Positions 44,701 through 50,509 of a stretch of 64,000 nt of DNA are shown piece by piece. The DNA is taken from positions 117,445,418 through 117,509,417 of the forward strand of contig NC_056527.1 of NCBI RefSeq assembly GCF_019175285.1. The letters run 5' to 3'. A program made the position numbers and the translations under genes. The DNA comes from Sceloporus undulatus (Eukaryota > Chordata > Lepidosauria > Squamata > Phrynosomatidae). Each line of letters begins with the position of its first letter. The first letter of the stretch is position 1. A model generated the notes under the pieces. It saw only the letters and a program-made list of their open reading frames with translations, made no database searches and was not told where the DNA came from.

Positions 44701-47700
44701 AATCCCATGTTCTGCATTTGAATGCAAGCCCTGCCTTTCTGTTAAACTGTGCCATTTATTCTGCCCATCACCAAAGAAAGGAGGAGAATGGAGGGGACAC
44801 TCACCATTTTCTGACTCCAGACTGTTGGGAAACTTATCTGGTCGGTTCTGGTTGCATGGCGAGTCCAGGACTGTGGAGTGGAGGTGGTGATGGAGGAATA
44901 GAAAGGGAAAATGAGCACCCTTTTACAACAGCAATGGCAATTTTCCTGAAGCACATCTCATAGGTGTCTCCAAAGCTATCACAGAGCTGGAAAAAGTCCA
45001 CTCTGCTGCCACCCACCAAATCAATTTATTTAATTGATATCTTGCTTTCCCCTCATATGGGACCCAGAAGGGCTTAAAATGCATGTTAAAGTAAAACAGT
45101 GGGCCTGGACAGACAGGCCAAAATAAAGCTGCTTCAAGTCACTTTGGAGGTATGCTGTTTAAATGCTGCATGCCTTCTAAGAGGCCAGAAGCTGTGCCAA
45201 AGCCATGCTCCACTCCTAAGGATTTGAGCGCAGCTTCTGGCCTCTTAAATTGAATGTGTCATTTAAACAGCATACCTCCAAAGTGACCCGAAGCAGCTTT
45301 ATTTTGGACTGTCTGTCCAGGCCCAGTGAAAACGATCTGAACACAAAATCTAAAAAGCATTAAGCAAATCCACATGAAAACGTTAATTCAGAACAGTTCA
45401 AAGAACATTAAAACCTATTACAGTGGGCCTTTGGTATCTGCTGTGGCTTTGTTCCAGGATCCCCCATGGATAACAACATCAGTGGATGCCCAAGTCCCAT
45501 TAAATCTAATAGCATAGTAAAAGCATGTTCCTTGAAGATGCACAAGTATAAAATAGGAAAATCACTTTTTGGGGAAATTACATCTTTTTGGAATATTTTC
45601 AAACTATGGATGGTTGAATCTGTAGATAAAGAATTTGTGGATACAGAGGGCTAACTGTACATATTAAGACTCAGCACAACCATTGCATTACAGTCGGCCC
45701 TTCTTATACACAGATTTTTTATACACGGATTTAAGCATACACGGTTTGAAAATGTTCCAAAAAAGTATAAATTTACCTTGATGTTCCATTTTTTATTAGG
45801 GACACCATTTTGCTATGTCATTATACTTAATGGGACTTGAGTATACACGGATTTTGTTATACACGGGGGATCTTGGAGCCAAACCCCAGCGTATAACAAG
45901 GATCCACTGTACTTTAATCAGGTAAAAGCTGTTTAAAAAAGAAGGGCTTTGCCTGCTAGTGAACAGAGAGTAGAAAGGGAGCTAACCAAGCCTCTCTCAG
46001 AAGAGAATCCCATAACCTGGGAGCAGCCACCAAAAAATCTCTCTCCTGAGTCTTTACCAGATGTACATCCAATGGTGGTGGGACTGAAAGAAAGCCCTCT
46101 CCTCTGAAGACTTTAAAACTCAGGCAGGTTGTCTAGGGAAACATAATCTTCCAGGCAGTCTGGCCTCAACCTATACATCTGTCTACCACAAGGAGAGAGC
46201 ACAGAGGAGGCAAGAAATAGGCTGCAAATTGTCTAGAACAGAGATTCCCAAACTCTGGCCTTCCAAGTGTTTTGGACTGTAGCTCCCAGAAGACCAGAAC
46301 ATTGGCCAAGTTAGCTGAAGATTCTGGGAGCTGAAGTTCAAAACACCTGGAAGATGAGAGTTTGGGAATCACTGGTCTACAAAAGGACAACCTTAACATC
46401 TTTATTTTTCTAGAATAAATCTCCCCCCCCCCCAAAAAAAAAAATTCTAGAACTTATGGTGCAAAAAGAGTAAATTTGACAGGTTCCTCACTAGATTACA
46501 GGACATGCATTTTAATCACCTCAGGACCTAGCAACTCTCAATTGACCTGCTTTAATCTACAATAATCTGTTTTAAACCACAATAATCAATTATAATCCTT
46601 CCTAAGTACCTTCTTCATGGACAAGCCCTTCTTCTGCCTCGTCCGCGTCGTCGGGCACCACGGTGATCTGGGTACACTTGCCATAGAGGTCCACCACCGC
46701 CCAGACCCGGGAGGGGATGCCCGTGGCTGCCACACCACAGTCCTGACCGTTGACCCACAGGCGGAGCTCCCCGTTGGCCGTGCGCTGGATGCCCACCCGG
46801 TCGCCTTCGCCCAACTGGTCCAAGTCTTGGCCATACTCTTCCAAGATGGAGCGGCCGTCCCGCAGCACCGAGCAGCCCGAAATGATCCAGGAGCCCCCCT
46901 TGAGCCCAGTGGCACTGCTGGGGAAGTCAAGGTGGTTGGGGTCTAAGGCCGTCACCCCAATTTCAATAGATCCGCTCCAGGAATTCACCTGCAGGAGTGG
47001 AAGAAGAAAAGAAAGAAAGATGAGGTGGTGATGGAGTTGGAGGCAAATGGCCAACTGGGATACAGTGGGCCCCTGGTGTCTGCTGCAGTTCGGTTCCAGG
47101 GTCTCCTCCTGTGGACACCAAAATCCACAGATGCTCAAGTCCCCTTATATACAATAGTGTAGTAAAATGATGTCCTTTATATAAAATGGGAAAATTAAGG
47201 TTTGCTTTTGGGAATCTATTTTTAAAAACTATTTTCAAGCCATGGACAGTTGAATCTATGGATAAAGAGGTCGGACTGTATACACCTTTCACAGAGGAAT
47301 CAATGGATTATCATCAGTTTGTGTGGCATGTTCTAAGCAGTACTGCTTTGAAATTGTGCTCTGGTGAGTCTACCTATGGCTATTGCCTTCAGAGTTCCTT
47401 CCATCCCAACGGAAAGAAGGAGTTAATAATCAATCATAATACTGTACTTCCTAAGTACCTTCTTCATGGACAAGCCCTTCTTCTACCACGTCTGTGTTGT
47501 CCATAAGTTCATAGAGGTCTCTTCTTCTACCCCACTTCTACCCTCCTTCATTCCTATAAAACCCCAATCCTTTTTATCTTTGCCTACCCCTCTTGTACCC
47601 CAGCTGGCCTCTCTTCTAGTCACCTTCTGTGCATAAGCGTAACTCAAAACCTTCTACCCTCCTTATTCCACTTGTACCCTAATAGTTCCTCCCTTGCCCC

Positions 47701-49828
47701 CACAAAACCCCAGTCTTTCCCCCTCTCCTGACCCCCTTGCACCCCAGACAGCCTCTCCTCTAGCCCCCCATAGCACAGACAAGTACCTCAGGACCTACCC
47801 CTCTCTTTCCCCTATTTCTACCCCAGCTGTTTCTACTTCACCCCATAAAACCTCGGCCATCCTCCCTCTCCCTACCCCTTTGTACCCCATATAGCCTCTC
47901 CTCCAACCATCCTCTGTACATACAAGCACCTCAGAACCTGCCCCTCTTCTACCCCATTTTTTCCTCCCTCACCCCCATAAAGCCCCCCTATACTTTCCCT
48001 CTACCCCTACTCCCTTGTACCCCAGTTGGTCTCTCTTCTGGTCCCCTTCTGCGCACAAACGCATCCCCAAACCTACTCATAGAATCATAGAGTTGGAAGG
48101 GACCACAAGGGCCATCCAGTCCAACCCCATTCTGCCATGCAGGAAATCCAAATCAAAGCATCCCTGACAGATAGCCTTCCAGCCTCTGCTTAAAGACCTC
48201 CAAGGAAGGAGACTCCATCACACTCTGAGGCAGCATCTTCTACTATCAAACAGCTCTTCCTATCAGGTATCAGCTTCGGCTGATACGCCAACTGCCTCCC
48301 TACTTGGACCAAAAGGACCTGGAAGCCATGGTACTTGCCCTGGTAAGCTCCCAGTTAGATTTCTGCAATGCACTCTACTTGGGGCTACCCTTGTACCAAA
48401 TTCGGAAGCTTCAATTGGTTCAAAATGCAGCAGCCAGATTGGTCACTGGAACATCTAGGTTTGACCATATAACACCAATACTGAAATCTCTTCACTGGCT
48501 GCCAATTAGCTTCCGGGTGCCATACAAGGTGTTGGTTATTACCTTTAAAGCCCTACATGGCTTGGGCCTGAGTTACTTAGGGGAGCACTTCTCCCTACAT
48601 GATCCGTCCCACACTCTCAGGACATCTGGGAAGTTCTTTCTAGAATATTATAATACCAGGTTAATGACAACTTTGCATAAAGCATTCACTGCCGCAGCCC
48701 CAAGATTATGGAATGACCCACCGGAAGAGATCCATCTCATTGCTACCTTAGAGGCCTTTAAGAAGGCACTCAAAACGGATCTCTTCTGGAGGGCTTATTC
48801 CATATGAAAAGGTTATGACGGCTGCTCTTCCGTGACTCTGATTGTTGGGTAATAGACGGACTGTAATTTTTAGAGAACTAATAGGAATTCTTGGTAAATT
48901 CAGTGTTAGTACTTTATTGTTGTGTTGGCTGTAAATTGTACTAAGTGTCTTTTCAGGTTGTAATCCCGCCTGGATCCGTAGGAGAGGAAGAAGGTATAAA
49001 TGCATGATATTATGGTTATTATTCCTAATGTTGAGCTGGGATCTCTTTTCCTGGAGCTTGCATCCATTGCTCCATTGGGTCTTAGTCTCTGGAGCAGCAG
49101 GAAAAAAGGCTTGCTCCCTCCTCCTCAAGTATTGAAGCAGGGCTCTCCTATCCCCTCTTAACCCTCTCTTCTCCAGGCTAAACATCCCCAGCGTCTCCCC
49201 GAGTCCTTCCTCAGAGGGCTCCATGGTTTCCAGACCCTTCCCCATTTTAGTCTCCCTCCTTTGGACACAGGGCTCCAGTTTCTCAATGTCTTTTCTGAAT
49301 GGTGTTGCCCAGAACTGGACCCAGGACGATCCCAGGTGGGGCCTGACCAGAGCAGGACAGAGGGGCACTATGACTCCCCTTGATGGATGCATATTCCCAG
49401 CACGGCCCTGGCTGCCCCTTGCCCACTTCCGCCCAGCTCTCGCCTCGCGGCCCAGGCAGCCGCCTCCCCTGCAGCCCCTTCTGCCCGGCGGGGAGTCCCT
49501 CCCTGGCCCCATGCCCATGAAAGAGTCTTGGGCCTCTCTCTGCCTGACCTTCCTGTCGATGCGGACGGTGTGAAGAGGGCTCCGGGGCCGAGGGGCTCCC
49601 TGCTGAGGACCAGCCCGTGGTTGAACTCCTGCCCCGGCTGCGCCGAGACGCCGTCCTGCCGCCCCCGTCACCGTCACCAGGCGCCCCGTCCGCGGGTGCA
49701 GCAGCAGCAGCGAGGGCGAAGGCGAGGACGGCGGGGGAGGCGCCGGGCCCGGGACCGAGGCGGCGGGGGAGCCGCAGCGGGAGCCGGAGCCTCCCTCTCC
49801 TCCTCTCCTCCTCCGCCGCGCCCAGCAT
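21206..49828 (-). CDS. NEURL4: NEURL4, neuralized E3 ubiquitin protein ligase 4 (29 coding exons)
   Basis: NEURL4 is a multi-NHR scaffold that binds HERC2 and the centriolar protein CP110 and limits centrosome overgrowth. Exons 5' to 3': 49549-49828 (second copy 57750-58037), 46610-46988, 44805-44870, 42343-42626, 40962-41073, 39807-39895, 39600-39672, 38196-38463, 36932-37113, 36399-36484, 35988-36150, 35109-35307, 34090-34166, 33902-33980, 32375-32550, 31786-31914, 30775-30920, 29686-29901, 29131-29229, 28483-28632, 28195-28359, 27058-27216, 26453-26632, 25590-25683, 24469-24576, 22928-23072, 22557-22669, 21997-22198, 21206-21410. All borders are GT-AG with agreeing phases. With exon 1 from the second copy the product is about 1543 aa (human 1562). 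There is no RING finger, as in the family. Only exon 1 of the first copy is out of frame. Confidence 0.95.
21550..21835 (-). mobile_element. CR1 LINE 3' fragment in last NEURL4 intron
   Basis: ATAGAATCATAGAGTTGGAA, CAAGGGCCATCCAGTCCAAC, TCTGCCATGCAGGAAATCC and CTTCCTAATGTTGAGGTGG are the reverse complement of the CR1 3' end. It begins with the ATTCTAT terminal repeat in reverse. Confidence 0.9.
23207..23405. mobile_element. Palindromic MITE, 'CTGCAGAAATAA' family
   Basis: CATCTGCACTTCAGAAACAA, CAGTTTGACACTGCTTTAG is inverted against AAGCAGTGTCAAACTGCATT, ATTTCTGCAGTGTAGATG. The two arms of about 90 bp meet near TTTGTAGTTTTGTGAGATAC. Many copies occur in the window (26665, 27740, 37411, 41302, 50790). 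This family is common in squamates; superfamily unproven. Confidence 0.75.
24058..24168. mobile_element. hAT-type palindromic MITE
   Basis: GGTTCCCAAACTTTCATCC, TTTCAGCTCCCAGAATTCC and GCTTCTGGGAGCTAAAGTCC, AAGCTTGGGAACTGCT show the same family as 2700. Flanks GTCTA and ATCTAGC are consistent with the target preference. Confidence 0.75.
24660..24830. repeat. LINE 3'-tail-like and SINE-like fragments
   Basis: TTTATTGATTTACATCTCAT and CAGGGCAGTGTACAATAAAA resemble a LINE 3' end. GTTGTTGTAGTGTGCCTTCA, AATCATTTCTG resembles the reversed tail of a Sauria-type SINE. Both are degraded. Confidence 0.45.
25590..28359 (-). CDS. NEURL4: NEURL4 exons 21-24, NHR domain 6
   Basis: Residues about 1088-1286: [113 protein letters not shown]. 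Exon 22 has two AG acceptors six bases apart, discussed in the findings. Confidence 0.94.
25785..25955 (+). repeat. Interspersed repeat, 'TTTCGCCAGCATCTGTGG' family
   Basis: TCTCTGAAGATGCCAGCCAC, GATGTCGGTGAAACGTCAGG, AACACTTCTGGAACATGGCC, ACATAGTCTGAAAAACCCAC is the inverted counterpart of the repeat at 15810. Confidence 0.5.
26665..26814. mobile_element. Palindromic MITE fragment, 'CTGCAGAAATAA' family
   Basis: AAATTTGAGATTTAGTTTTG and TCACTGTCAGGGATTCC lead into AACTGCAAATCCCAGAACTC, CATAGCATCGAGCC and TTTCATTTCTGCAGTGTGG, the right arm of the family. The left arm is shortened. Confidence 0.6.
26815..27005 (-). mobile_element. CR1 LINE fragment
   Basis: TTGATGTTTCGATGGAATCT, TCTGGAGCAGAAGAAAACAA, GATATTTAAAGACGGCC and TCATAGGGCTTCATT are reverse-complement CR1 3' sequence. 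It ends about 50 bp before NEURL4 exon 22. Confidence 0.75.
27740..27939. mobile_element. Palindromic MITE, 'CTGCAGAAATAA' family
   Basis: CATCTACACTGTAGAAATAA, CGTGACACCACATTTAAGTG and AACTCCATTCTATGGAATCC are inverted against AGGATTCTGTAGGATGGAGC, AAAGTGGTGTCAAATTGC, TTATTTCTG. Arms are about 90 bp. Confidence 0.75.
27945..28105 (-). mobile_element. Sauria-type tRNA-derived SINE, minus
   Basis: In reverse it reads a tRNA-like head with a B-box (GGTTCGAATCC reversed from the plus strand at about 28036-28046), then CAAGTCACATTCTCTCC. The 3' tail is shortened. Confidence 0.7.
28483..30920 (-). CDS. NEURL4: NEURL4 exons 17-20, NHR domain 5
   Basis: Residues about 884-1087: [117 protein letters not shown]. 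Exon 20 ends in a run of seven glutamates. The loop [13 protein letters not shown] is shorter than the Gly-rich loop of human NEURL4. Confidence 0.94.
28663..29021. mobile_element. Tigger-like MITE, 359 bp
   Basis: It starts CAGTGAGTCTTCCACATTTG after TA (28661-28662) and ends AAATGTGGAGGGCTGACTA before TA (29022-29023). Internal TCTAGGTCCTTCAGTACAAC and inverted TCCTCCAG/CTGGAGGA units match the fragments at 242 and about 33420. Confidence 0.7.
30357..30565 (-). mobile_element. 5S rRNA-derived SINE, minus
   Basis: The reverse complement carries the tail (CTCATGAATTTTGGAGGGAT, TCTTAGGCAAGGAATCTCAG, CAGTTCCTTCCTCTGAAAC) and then a 5S-like head (CAGTCTCCCATCCATGTAGC, AACTAGGACTGACCCTAGGA). Confidence 0.75.
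31165..31370 (+). mobile_element. 5S rRNA-derived SINE
   Basis: CTGTCTGATCTTGGAAGCTA, AGCAGGGTCAGCCTTGGAG, AGTATTGTAGGCTATAT is 5S-like. TTCAGAGGAAGGAACTGGCA, TTCCTTGCCTAAGAAAACTC, GGAGTCACCATAC is the shared tail. Confidence 0.82.
31786..35307 (-). CDS. NEURL4: NEURL4 exons 12-16, NHR domain 4
   Basis: Residues about 664-883: [120 protein letters not shown]. Exon 15 begins right after a hAT-type MITE in the plus-strand sense (the MITE ends 23 bp from its donor). Confidence 0.95.
32216..32352. mobile_element. hAT-type palindromic MITE, 137 bp
   Basis: CAGTGGCTCCCAAACTTTGG, TCCTCCAGATGTTTTTGGAC and its inverse ATTCCTGGAGGACCAAAGAT, TGGGAACTGCTG make near-perfect arms. Left flank is ATCTAAAT; the right flank has diverged. 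It ends 23 bp from NEURL4 exon 15. Confidence 0.82.
32693..32726. repeat. (CA)n microsatellite
   Basis: An alternating CA/CG tract of about 32 bp in NEURL4 intron 14. Confidence 0.9.
33060..33314. mobile_element. Pogo-like MITE, 255 bp, well preserved
   Basis: Termini CAGTGGTGCCTCGGGTTACG and its inverse ending CGAGGTACCACTG, with TA duplications at 33058-33059 and 33315-33316. Internal CGTAACCCGAAAA repeats occur on both arms. A related, more diverged copy is at 56233-56487. Confidence 0.88.
33420..33625. mobile_element. Tigger-like MITE fragment
   Basis: ATGATTCTATGGTATGCTTC, AGAAATGCCTAGAAAAGTGT, TACGGTCAACCTCTGG and CTAGAAAGAACATATTTT share the internal repeat units of the elements at 242 and 28663. 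Confidence 0.5.
34180..35090. other. NEURL4 intron 12, nothing recognised
   Basis: About 0.9 kb between exons 13 and 12 shows no recognisable repeat or gene apart from short homopolymers. Confidence 0.5.
35584..35823 (-). mobile_element. Sauria-type tRNA-derived SINE, minus, nearly full
   Basis: The plus strand shows the reversed tail GTTGTATGCCTTCAAATCAT, TCACAAGGTTTTCTTGTCAC, TGAGAGTGTGTGACTTGCCC, AAGGTCACCAGTGGGG, then the reversed tRNA-like head TCCAACACTCAAACCACTAT, GCCACGCTGGCTCT. Both head and tail are present. Confidence 0.85.
35988..37113 (-). CDS. NEURL4: NEURL4 exons 9-11, NHR domain 3
   Basis: Residues about 520-664: [100 protein letters not shown]. All NHR signature motifs are intact and nearly identical to human. 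Confidence 0.95.
37290..37400. repeat. Unnamed intronic repeat, copy 1
   Basis: TGTCATGGAATATTCACAAA, CAGACACAGTCTACCTTCC, ATGAGGCACTGAAAGGTTAA, TTTGGCCAA resembles segments at 39235-39460 and 40350-40590 in neighbouring NEURL4 introns. Part of the same unit may continue at 38020-38160. Confidence 0.5.
37411..37945. mobile_element. Palindromic MITE split by an L2-like insertion
   Basis: The left piece (37411-37470: CCTATAGAATCCTGATATTT, GTAGTTTGGGGAGG) and right piece (37885-37945: ACTACAAATCCTAGGATTCT, AAAGTGGTGCCAAGCTGCAT) are arms of the 'CTGCAGAAATAA' family. They are separated by the L2-like LINE at 37471-37884. Confidence 0.65.
37471..37884 (-). mobile_element. L2-like LINE 3' fragment
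   Basis: On the plus strand it opens with the (ATA)n tail, then ATTTATATGCCGCCCTTCCT, CCGATCAGGGCGGCTTAC. The minus strand encodes a LINE C-terminal tail ([36 protein letters not shown] and stop), as in L2-clade reverse transcriptases. It is 5'-truncated. Confidence 0.8.
38196..42626 (-). CDS. NEURL4: NEURL4 exons 4-8, NHR domain 2
   Basis: Residues about 245-520. Exon 4 opens [20 protein letters not shown] and carries [20 protein letters not shown] and [20 protein letters not shown]. Exon 5 has [17 protein letters not shown], exons 6-7 [20 protein letters not shown] and [11 protein letters not shown], exon 8 [19 protein letters not shown]. Exon 8 also starts NHR3 ([20 protein letters not shown]). 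The exons are small and separated by repeat-bearing introns. Confidence 0.94.
39235..39450. repeat. Unnamed intronic repeat, copy 2
   Basis: AGCAACAGAATGTAGACAAA, GACCTTCTGTGAGGGCAATG, AAGGGTCATTTGGCCAAGAG, GTTTGCTGCTGGCCAGGGGT is the fullest copy of the unit. Confidence 0.55.
40350..40590. repeat. Unnamed intronic repeat, copy 3
   Basis: TATGCAGTATTCACATTGTC, AGCAACAAAATGTAGACAGA, CTTCTGTGAAGGCAATGAAA, GGTCAGTTTGGATGAGAAAG follows the same order as copy 2. Confidence 0.55.
40598..40740 (+). mobile_element. Sauria-type tRNA-derived SINE
   Basis: GTGGTGTAGTGGTTTCAGTG, TTGGACTAGGACACTGGG, GGGTTCAATTCCC (B-box-like), TGTGATAGGTTTGCCTTAGG, GTCATTATAAATCAGAAATG give head and tail of the family; the middle is deleted. 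Confidence 0.82.
41302..41502. mobile_element. Palindromic MITE, 'CTGCAGAAATAA' family
   Basis: GCACAGCAGAATTAATGCAA, TTTGATACTGCTTTAGCTGC is inverted against AAACGGTGTCAAACTGCATT, ATTTCTGCAGTGCAC. Arms of about 90 bp meet near TGGGATGTGTAGTTTGTTG. Confidence 0.75.
42853..42945. repeat. Two-copy direct repeat, about 47 bp unit
   Basis: ATTTGGAATATGGAACATAA followed by ATTGAATTTGGGA occurs at about 42853 and again, with AGTGAATTTGGGA, at about 42902. It abuts the GC-rich foldback island. Confidence 0.75.
42950..43507. mobile_element. GC-rich multi-hairpin island, candidate MITE
   Basis: About 560 bp, strikingly GC- and CpG-rich, in an A/T-rich NEURL4 intron. It carries several inner foldbacks: GAGCTCCGTTTCGGAGCTC, GGGGCTTCAAGCCCC, AAAGGGGCCGCTTGGCCCCT, and CTAGGGTTAGAGGCGTCC inverted against GGACGCCCCTTTCTAACCC. 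The outer borders GTGCGTTACAGACCGC and CCCATCTGTAATGGGCC share an inverted TTACAGA motif. It has no coding frame I recognise. It could be a GC-rich DNA transposon derivative; target duplication not established. Confidence 0.5.
43526..44168 (+). mobile_element. CR1 LINE 3' fragment, about 640 bp
   Basis: Encodes about 120 residues of the CR1 reverse-transcriptase C-terminus: [80 protein letters not shown]. The standard 3' UTR and repeated GATTCTAT terminus follow. It is the best-preserved CR1 here and therefore probably among the younger ones. It is truncated at the 5' end. Confidence 0.92.
44170..44560. other. Purine-rich stretch, no gene
   Basis: A GA-rich plus strand (GAGAAGAAGAG, AAGAAAGGAGGGAGTGA and similar) between a CR1 terminus and NEURL4 exon 3. 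No repeat family recognised. Confidence 0.5.
45101..45324. mobile_element. Palindromic MITE, 224 bp
   Basis: GGGCCTGGACAGACAGGCCA, AATAAAGCTGCTTCAAGTCA, TTTGGAGGTATGCTGTTTAA is inverted against TTTAAACAGCATACCTCCAA, GAAGCAGCTTTATTTTGGAC, GTCTGTCCAGGCCC. The immediate flanks are AGT on both sides (45098-45100 and 45325-45327), a possible 3-bp target duplication as in PIF/Harbinger elements. Confidence 0.78.
45421..45657. mobile_element. Tigger-like MITE, 237 bp
   Basis: Starts CAGTGGGCCTTTGGTATCTG after TA (45419-45420) and ends GATACAGAGGGCTAACTG before TA (45658-45659). Same family as 47063-47278. Confidence 0.8.
45691..45909. mobile_element. Pogo-like MITE, 219 bp
   Basis: Starts CAGTCGGCCCTTCTTATACA and ends GTATAACAAGGATCCACTG, flanked by TA (45689-45690 and 45910-45911). 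TATACACGG occurs in both orientations inside. Confidence 0.8.
46239..46374. mobile_element. hAT-type palindromic MITE, 136 bp
   Basis: CAGAGATTCCCAAACTCTGG and its inverse ending AGTTTGGGAATCACTG, with flanking GTCTAGAA (46231-46238) and GTCTACAA (46375-46382), an 8-bp duplication differing at one base. Confidence 0.85.
46610..46988 (-). CDS. NEURL4: NEURL4 exon 2, most of NHR domain 1
   Basis: Residues about 97-222: [95 protein letters not shown]. This is the NHR core ([15 protein letters not shown] and VDLYG motifs). It is followed by an acidic tail ([15 protein letters not shown]). A partial duplicate of its 3' end lies in intron 1. Confidence 0.95.
47063..47278. mobile_element. Tigger-like MITE, 216 bp
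   Basis: Starts CAGTGGGCCCCTGGTGTCTG, ends GATAAAGAGGTCGGACTG, TA duplications at 47061-47062 and 47279-47280. It is the first sequence of copy 1 that is missing from the second copy of the locus. Confidence 0.8.
47430..47525 (-). pseudogene. Duplicated fragment of NEURL4 exon 2 and its donor
   Basis: AATAATCAATCATAATAC, TTCCTAAGTACCTTCTTCAT, GGACAAGCCCTTCTTCTACC, ACGTCTGTGTTGTCC and TCATAGAGGTCTC match 46582-46693 (end of exon 2 plus intron) with an internal deletion and point changes. It keeps the GT donor and the [11 protein letters not shown] coding end. It lies in intron 1 and starts a tandem array. It has no acceptor and is not a usable exon. Confidence 0.75.
47520..48075. repeat. Pyrimidine-rich tandem array, about 140-bp unit, four copies
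   Basis: The landmark CTTGTACCCCAG plus TGGCCTCTCTTCTAG recurs at about 47592, 47736, 47878 and 48013 (spacing about 144, 142 and 135 bp). Each copy also has CTACCCC, CATAAAACCCC and a TGTGCATAAGCG/TGTACATACAAGC-like segment. Units are diverged. The array directly follows the exon 2 fragment. Confidence 0.75.
48077..48265 (-). mobile_element. CR1 LINE fragment, 3' part (left of L2 insertion)
   Basis: ATAGAATCATAGAGTTGGAA, GCCATCCAGTCCAACCCC, CCTCTGCTTAAAGACCTCCA, CAGCATCTTCTACTATC is a reversed CR1 3' end. It stops at CTCTTCCTATCAGG where an L2-like LINE begins, and resumes at 49023. Confidence 0.85.
48266..49022 (+). mobile_element. L2-like LINE fragment inserted in CR1
   Basis: One open frame (48304-48804) encodes the C-terminal part of an L2-clade protein: [94 protein letters not shown]. 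The 3' UTR ends GGTATAAATGCATGATATTA, as L2 elements do. The frame is still open over 167 codons, so this insertion is fairly young. It lacks endonuclease and catalytic RT motifs. Confidence 0.88.
49023..49383 (-). mobile_element. CR1 LINE fragment (right of L2 insertion)
   Basis: CCTAATGTTGAGCTGGGATC, TTGCATCCATTGCTCCATTG, GGCTAAACATCCCCAG, CCAGGTGGGGCCTGACCAGA, GGGGCACTATGACTCCCCTT continues the element left at 48265. It ends about 13 bp before the boundary of the segment shared with 57606. Confidence 0.88.
49549..49828 (-). CDS. NEURL4: NEURL4 exon 1, first copy (frame disturbed)
   Basis: Encodes a Gly/Ala/Pro-rich start followed by [21 protein letters not shown] and VRIDRK, the first third of NHR1. 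It is 280 nt, not a multiple of three, whereas the second copy is 288 nt and open. The difference is several one- to few-base indels in GC-rich runs, more like read errors than decay. It ends at the donor GTCAGG (49548-49543). Confidence 0.8.
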
Positions 49829-50509
49829 CCTCCGTCGCCCGCCCGCCGCGCGGCCCCGGCGGCACAGCACCCCCGCGCGCACCTCGGCCGCGCTTGACGG
49901 CGGAGGGCATGGGGGCCCTGCTTGACGGCCGCAGCGAACACGCACGCGCACGACGTAGGCACGCACGCAAGAGACGCCGGCCGGCAGCCTCAGGCTTCGC
50001 GCTTTACGACAGGGAAGAACTGCTCCGGTCCAGGAGTGCTTTACGGCGGCGGAAAATGTCGTGAATCACAAAAGCTCTGATTAGAGAGAGTTCTAATGAT
50101 AATACTACTACTAATAATAACAACGTCCCTGTTTCTTCTCTGCAGAGAAACGTCTGTTCTTTTGGGACAAAGGGGGAAATCGTGGCAATTTAAAAGCTCT
50201 GAAATTAAAGAGACGGTTCACTAATAATAATAATAATAATAATAATAATTTTATTGGATGGATCGAGGCGGCTTACAATATGAGTAAAAACACCTCGTAA
50301 AAGAGAGCTCTTGTAGCCCTTTGAGCGAAGCGAAGGAAAGAAAAGAAGAGGAAAACCGGCTCTCCTGCTCCGGAAGATGGCGGCGCCCGCCGCGGGAGGA
50401 GAGGGAGGGCGGGGGGAGGTCCGTGCAGCGGAGCGCAGAGAAGAGGGCGCATGCCTTGCTGGCGGACCGGGAGGGAGGGCCGGCTCAGGCCCAGGAAGGA
50501 GGGATGTTC
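49829..50509. promoter_or_regulatory. Shared NEURL4-ELP5 CpG promoter (copy 1)
   Basis: The two genes start divergently about 0.7 kb apart in CpG-rich sequence. CCGGAAGATGGCGGCG at 50370-50385 combines an ETS site (CCGGAA) and a YY1 site (AAGATGGCGGC), a pair frequent at bidirectional housekeeping promoters. An (AAT)n LINE tail with GGCGGCTTACAATATG lies inside the interval at about 50220-50285. The equivalent in copy 2 is 58038-58734, with the ETS/YY1 motif at 58590-58605. Confidence 0.65.
50220..50285. repeat. (AAT)n and LINE tail in the shared promoter
   Basis: TAATAATAATAATAATAAT followed by TTTTATTGGATGG and GAGGCGGCTTACAATATGAG resembles an L2-like 3' end (compare 37471). The counterpart is at 58443-58503. 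Confidence 0.65.

Noticed and set aside
48304-48807. A 167-codon open frame that could look like a host gene
   Set aside because: Its sequence ([32 protein letters not shown]) is that of an L2-clade LINE reverse transcriptase C-terminus.
48748-49962. A 404-codon minus-strand open frame
   Set aside because: It strings together NEURL4 exon 1 in a wrong frame, intron sequence, CR1 and the reverse of the L2-like element. It is a chance open frame with no single protein family.
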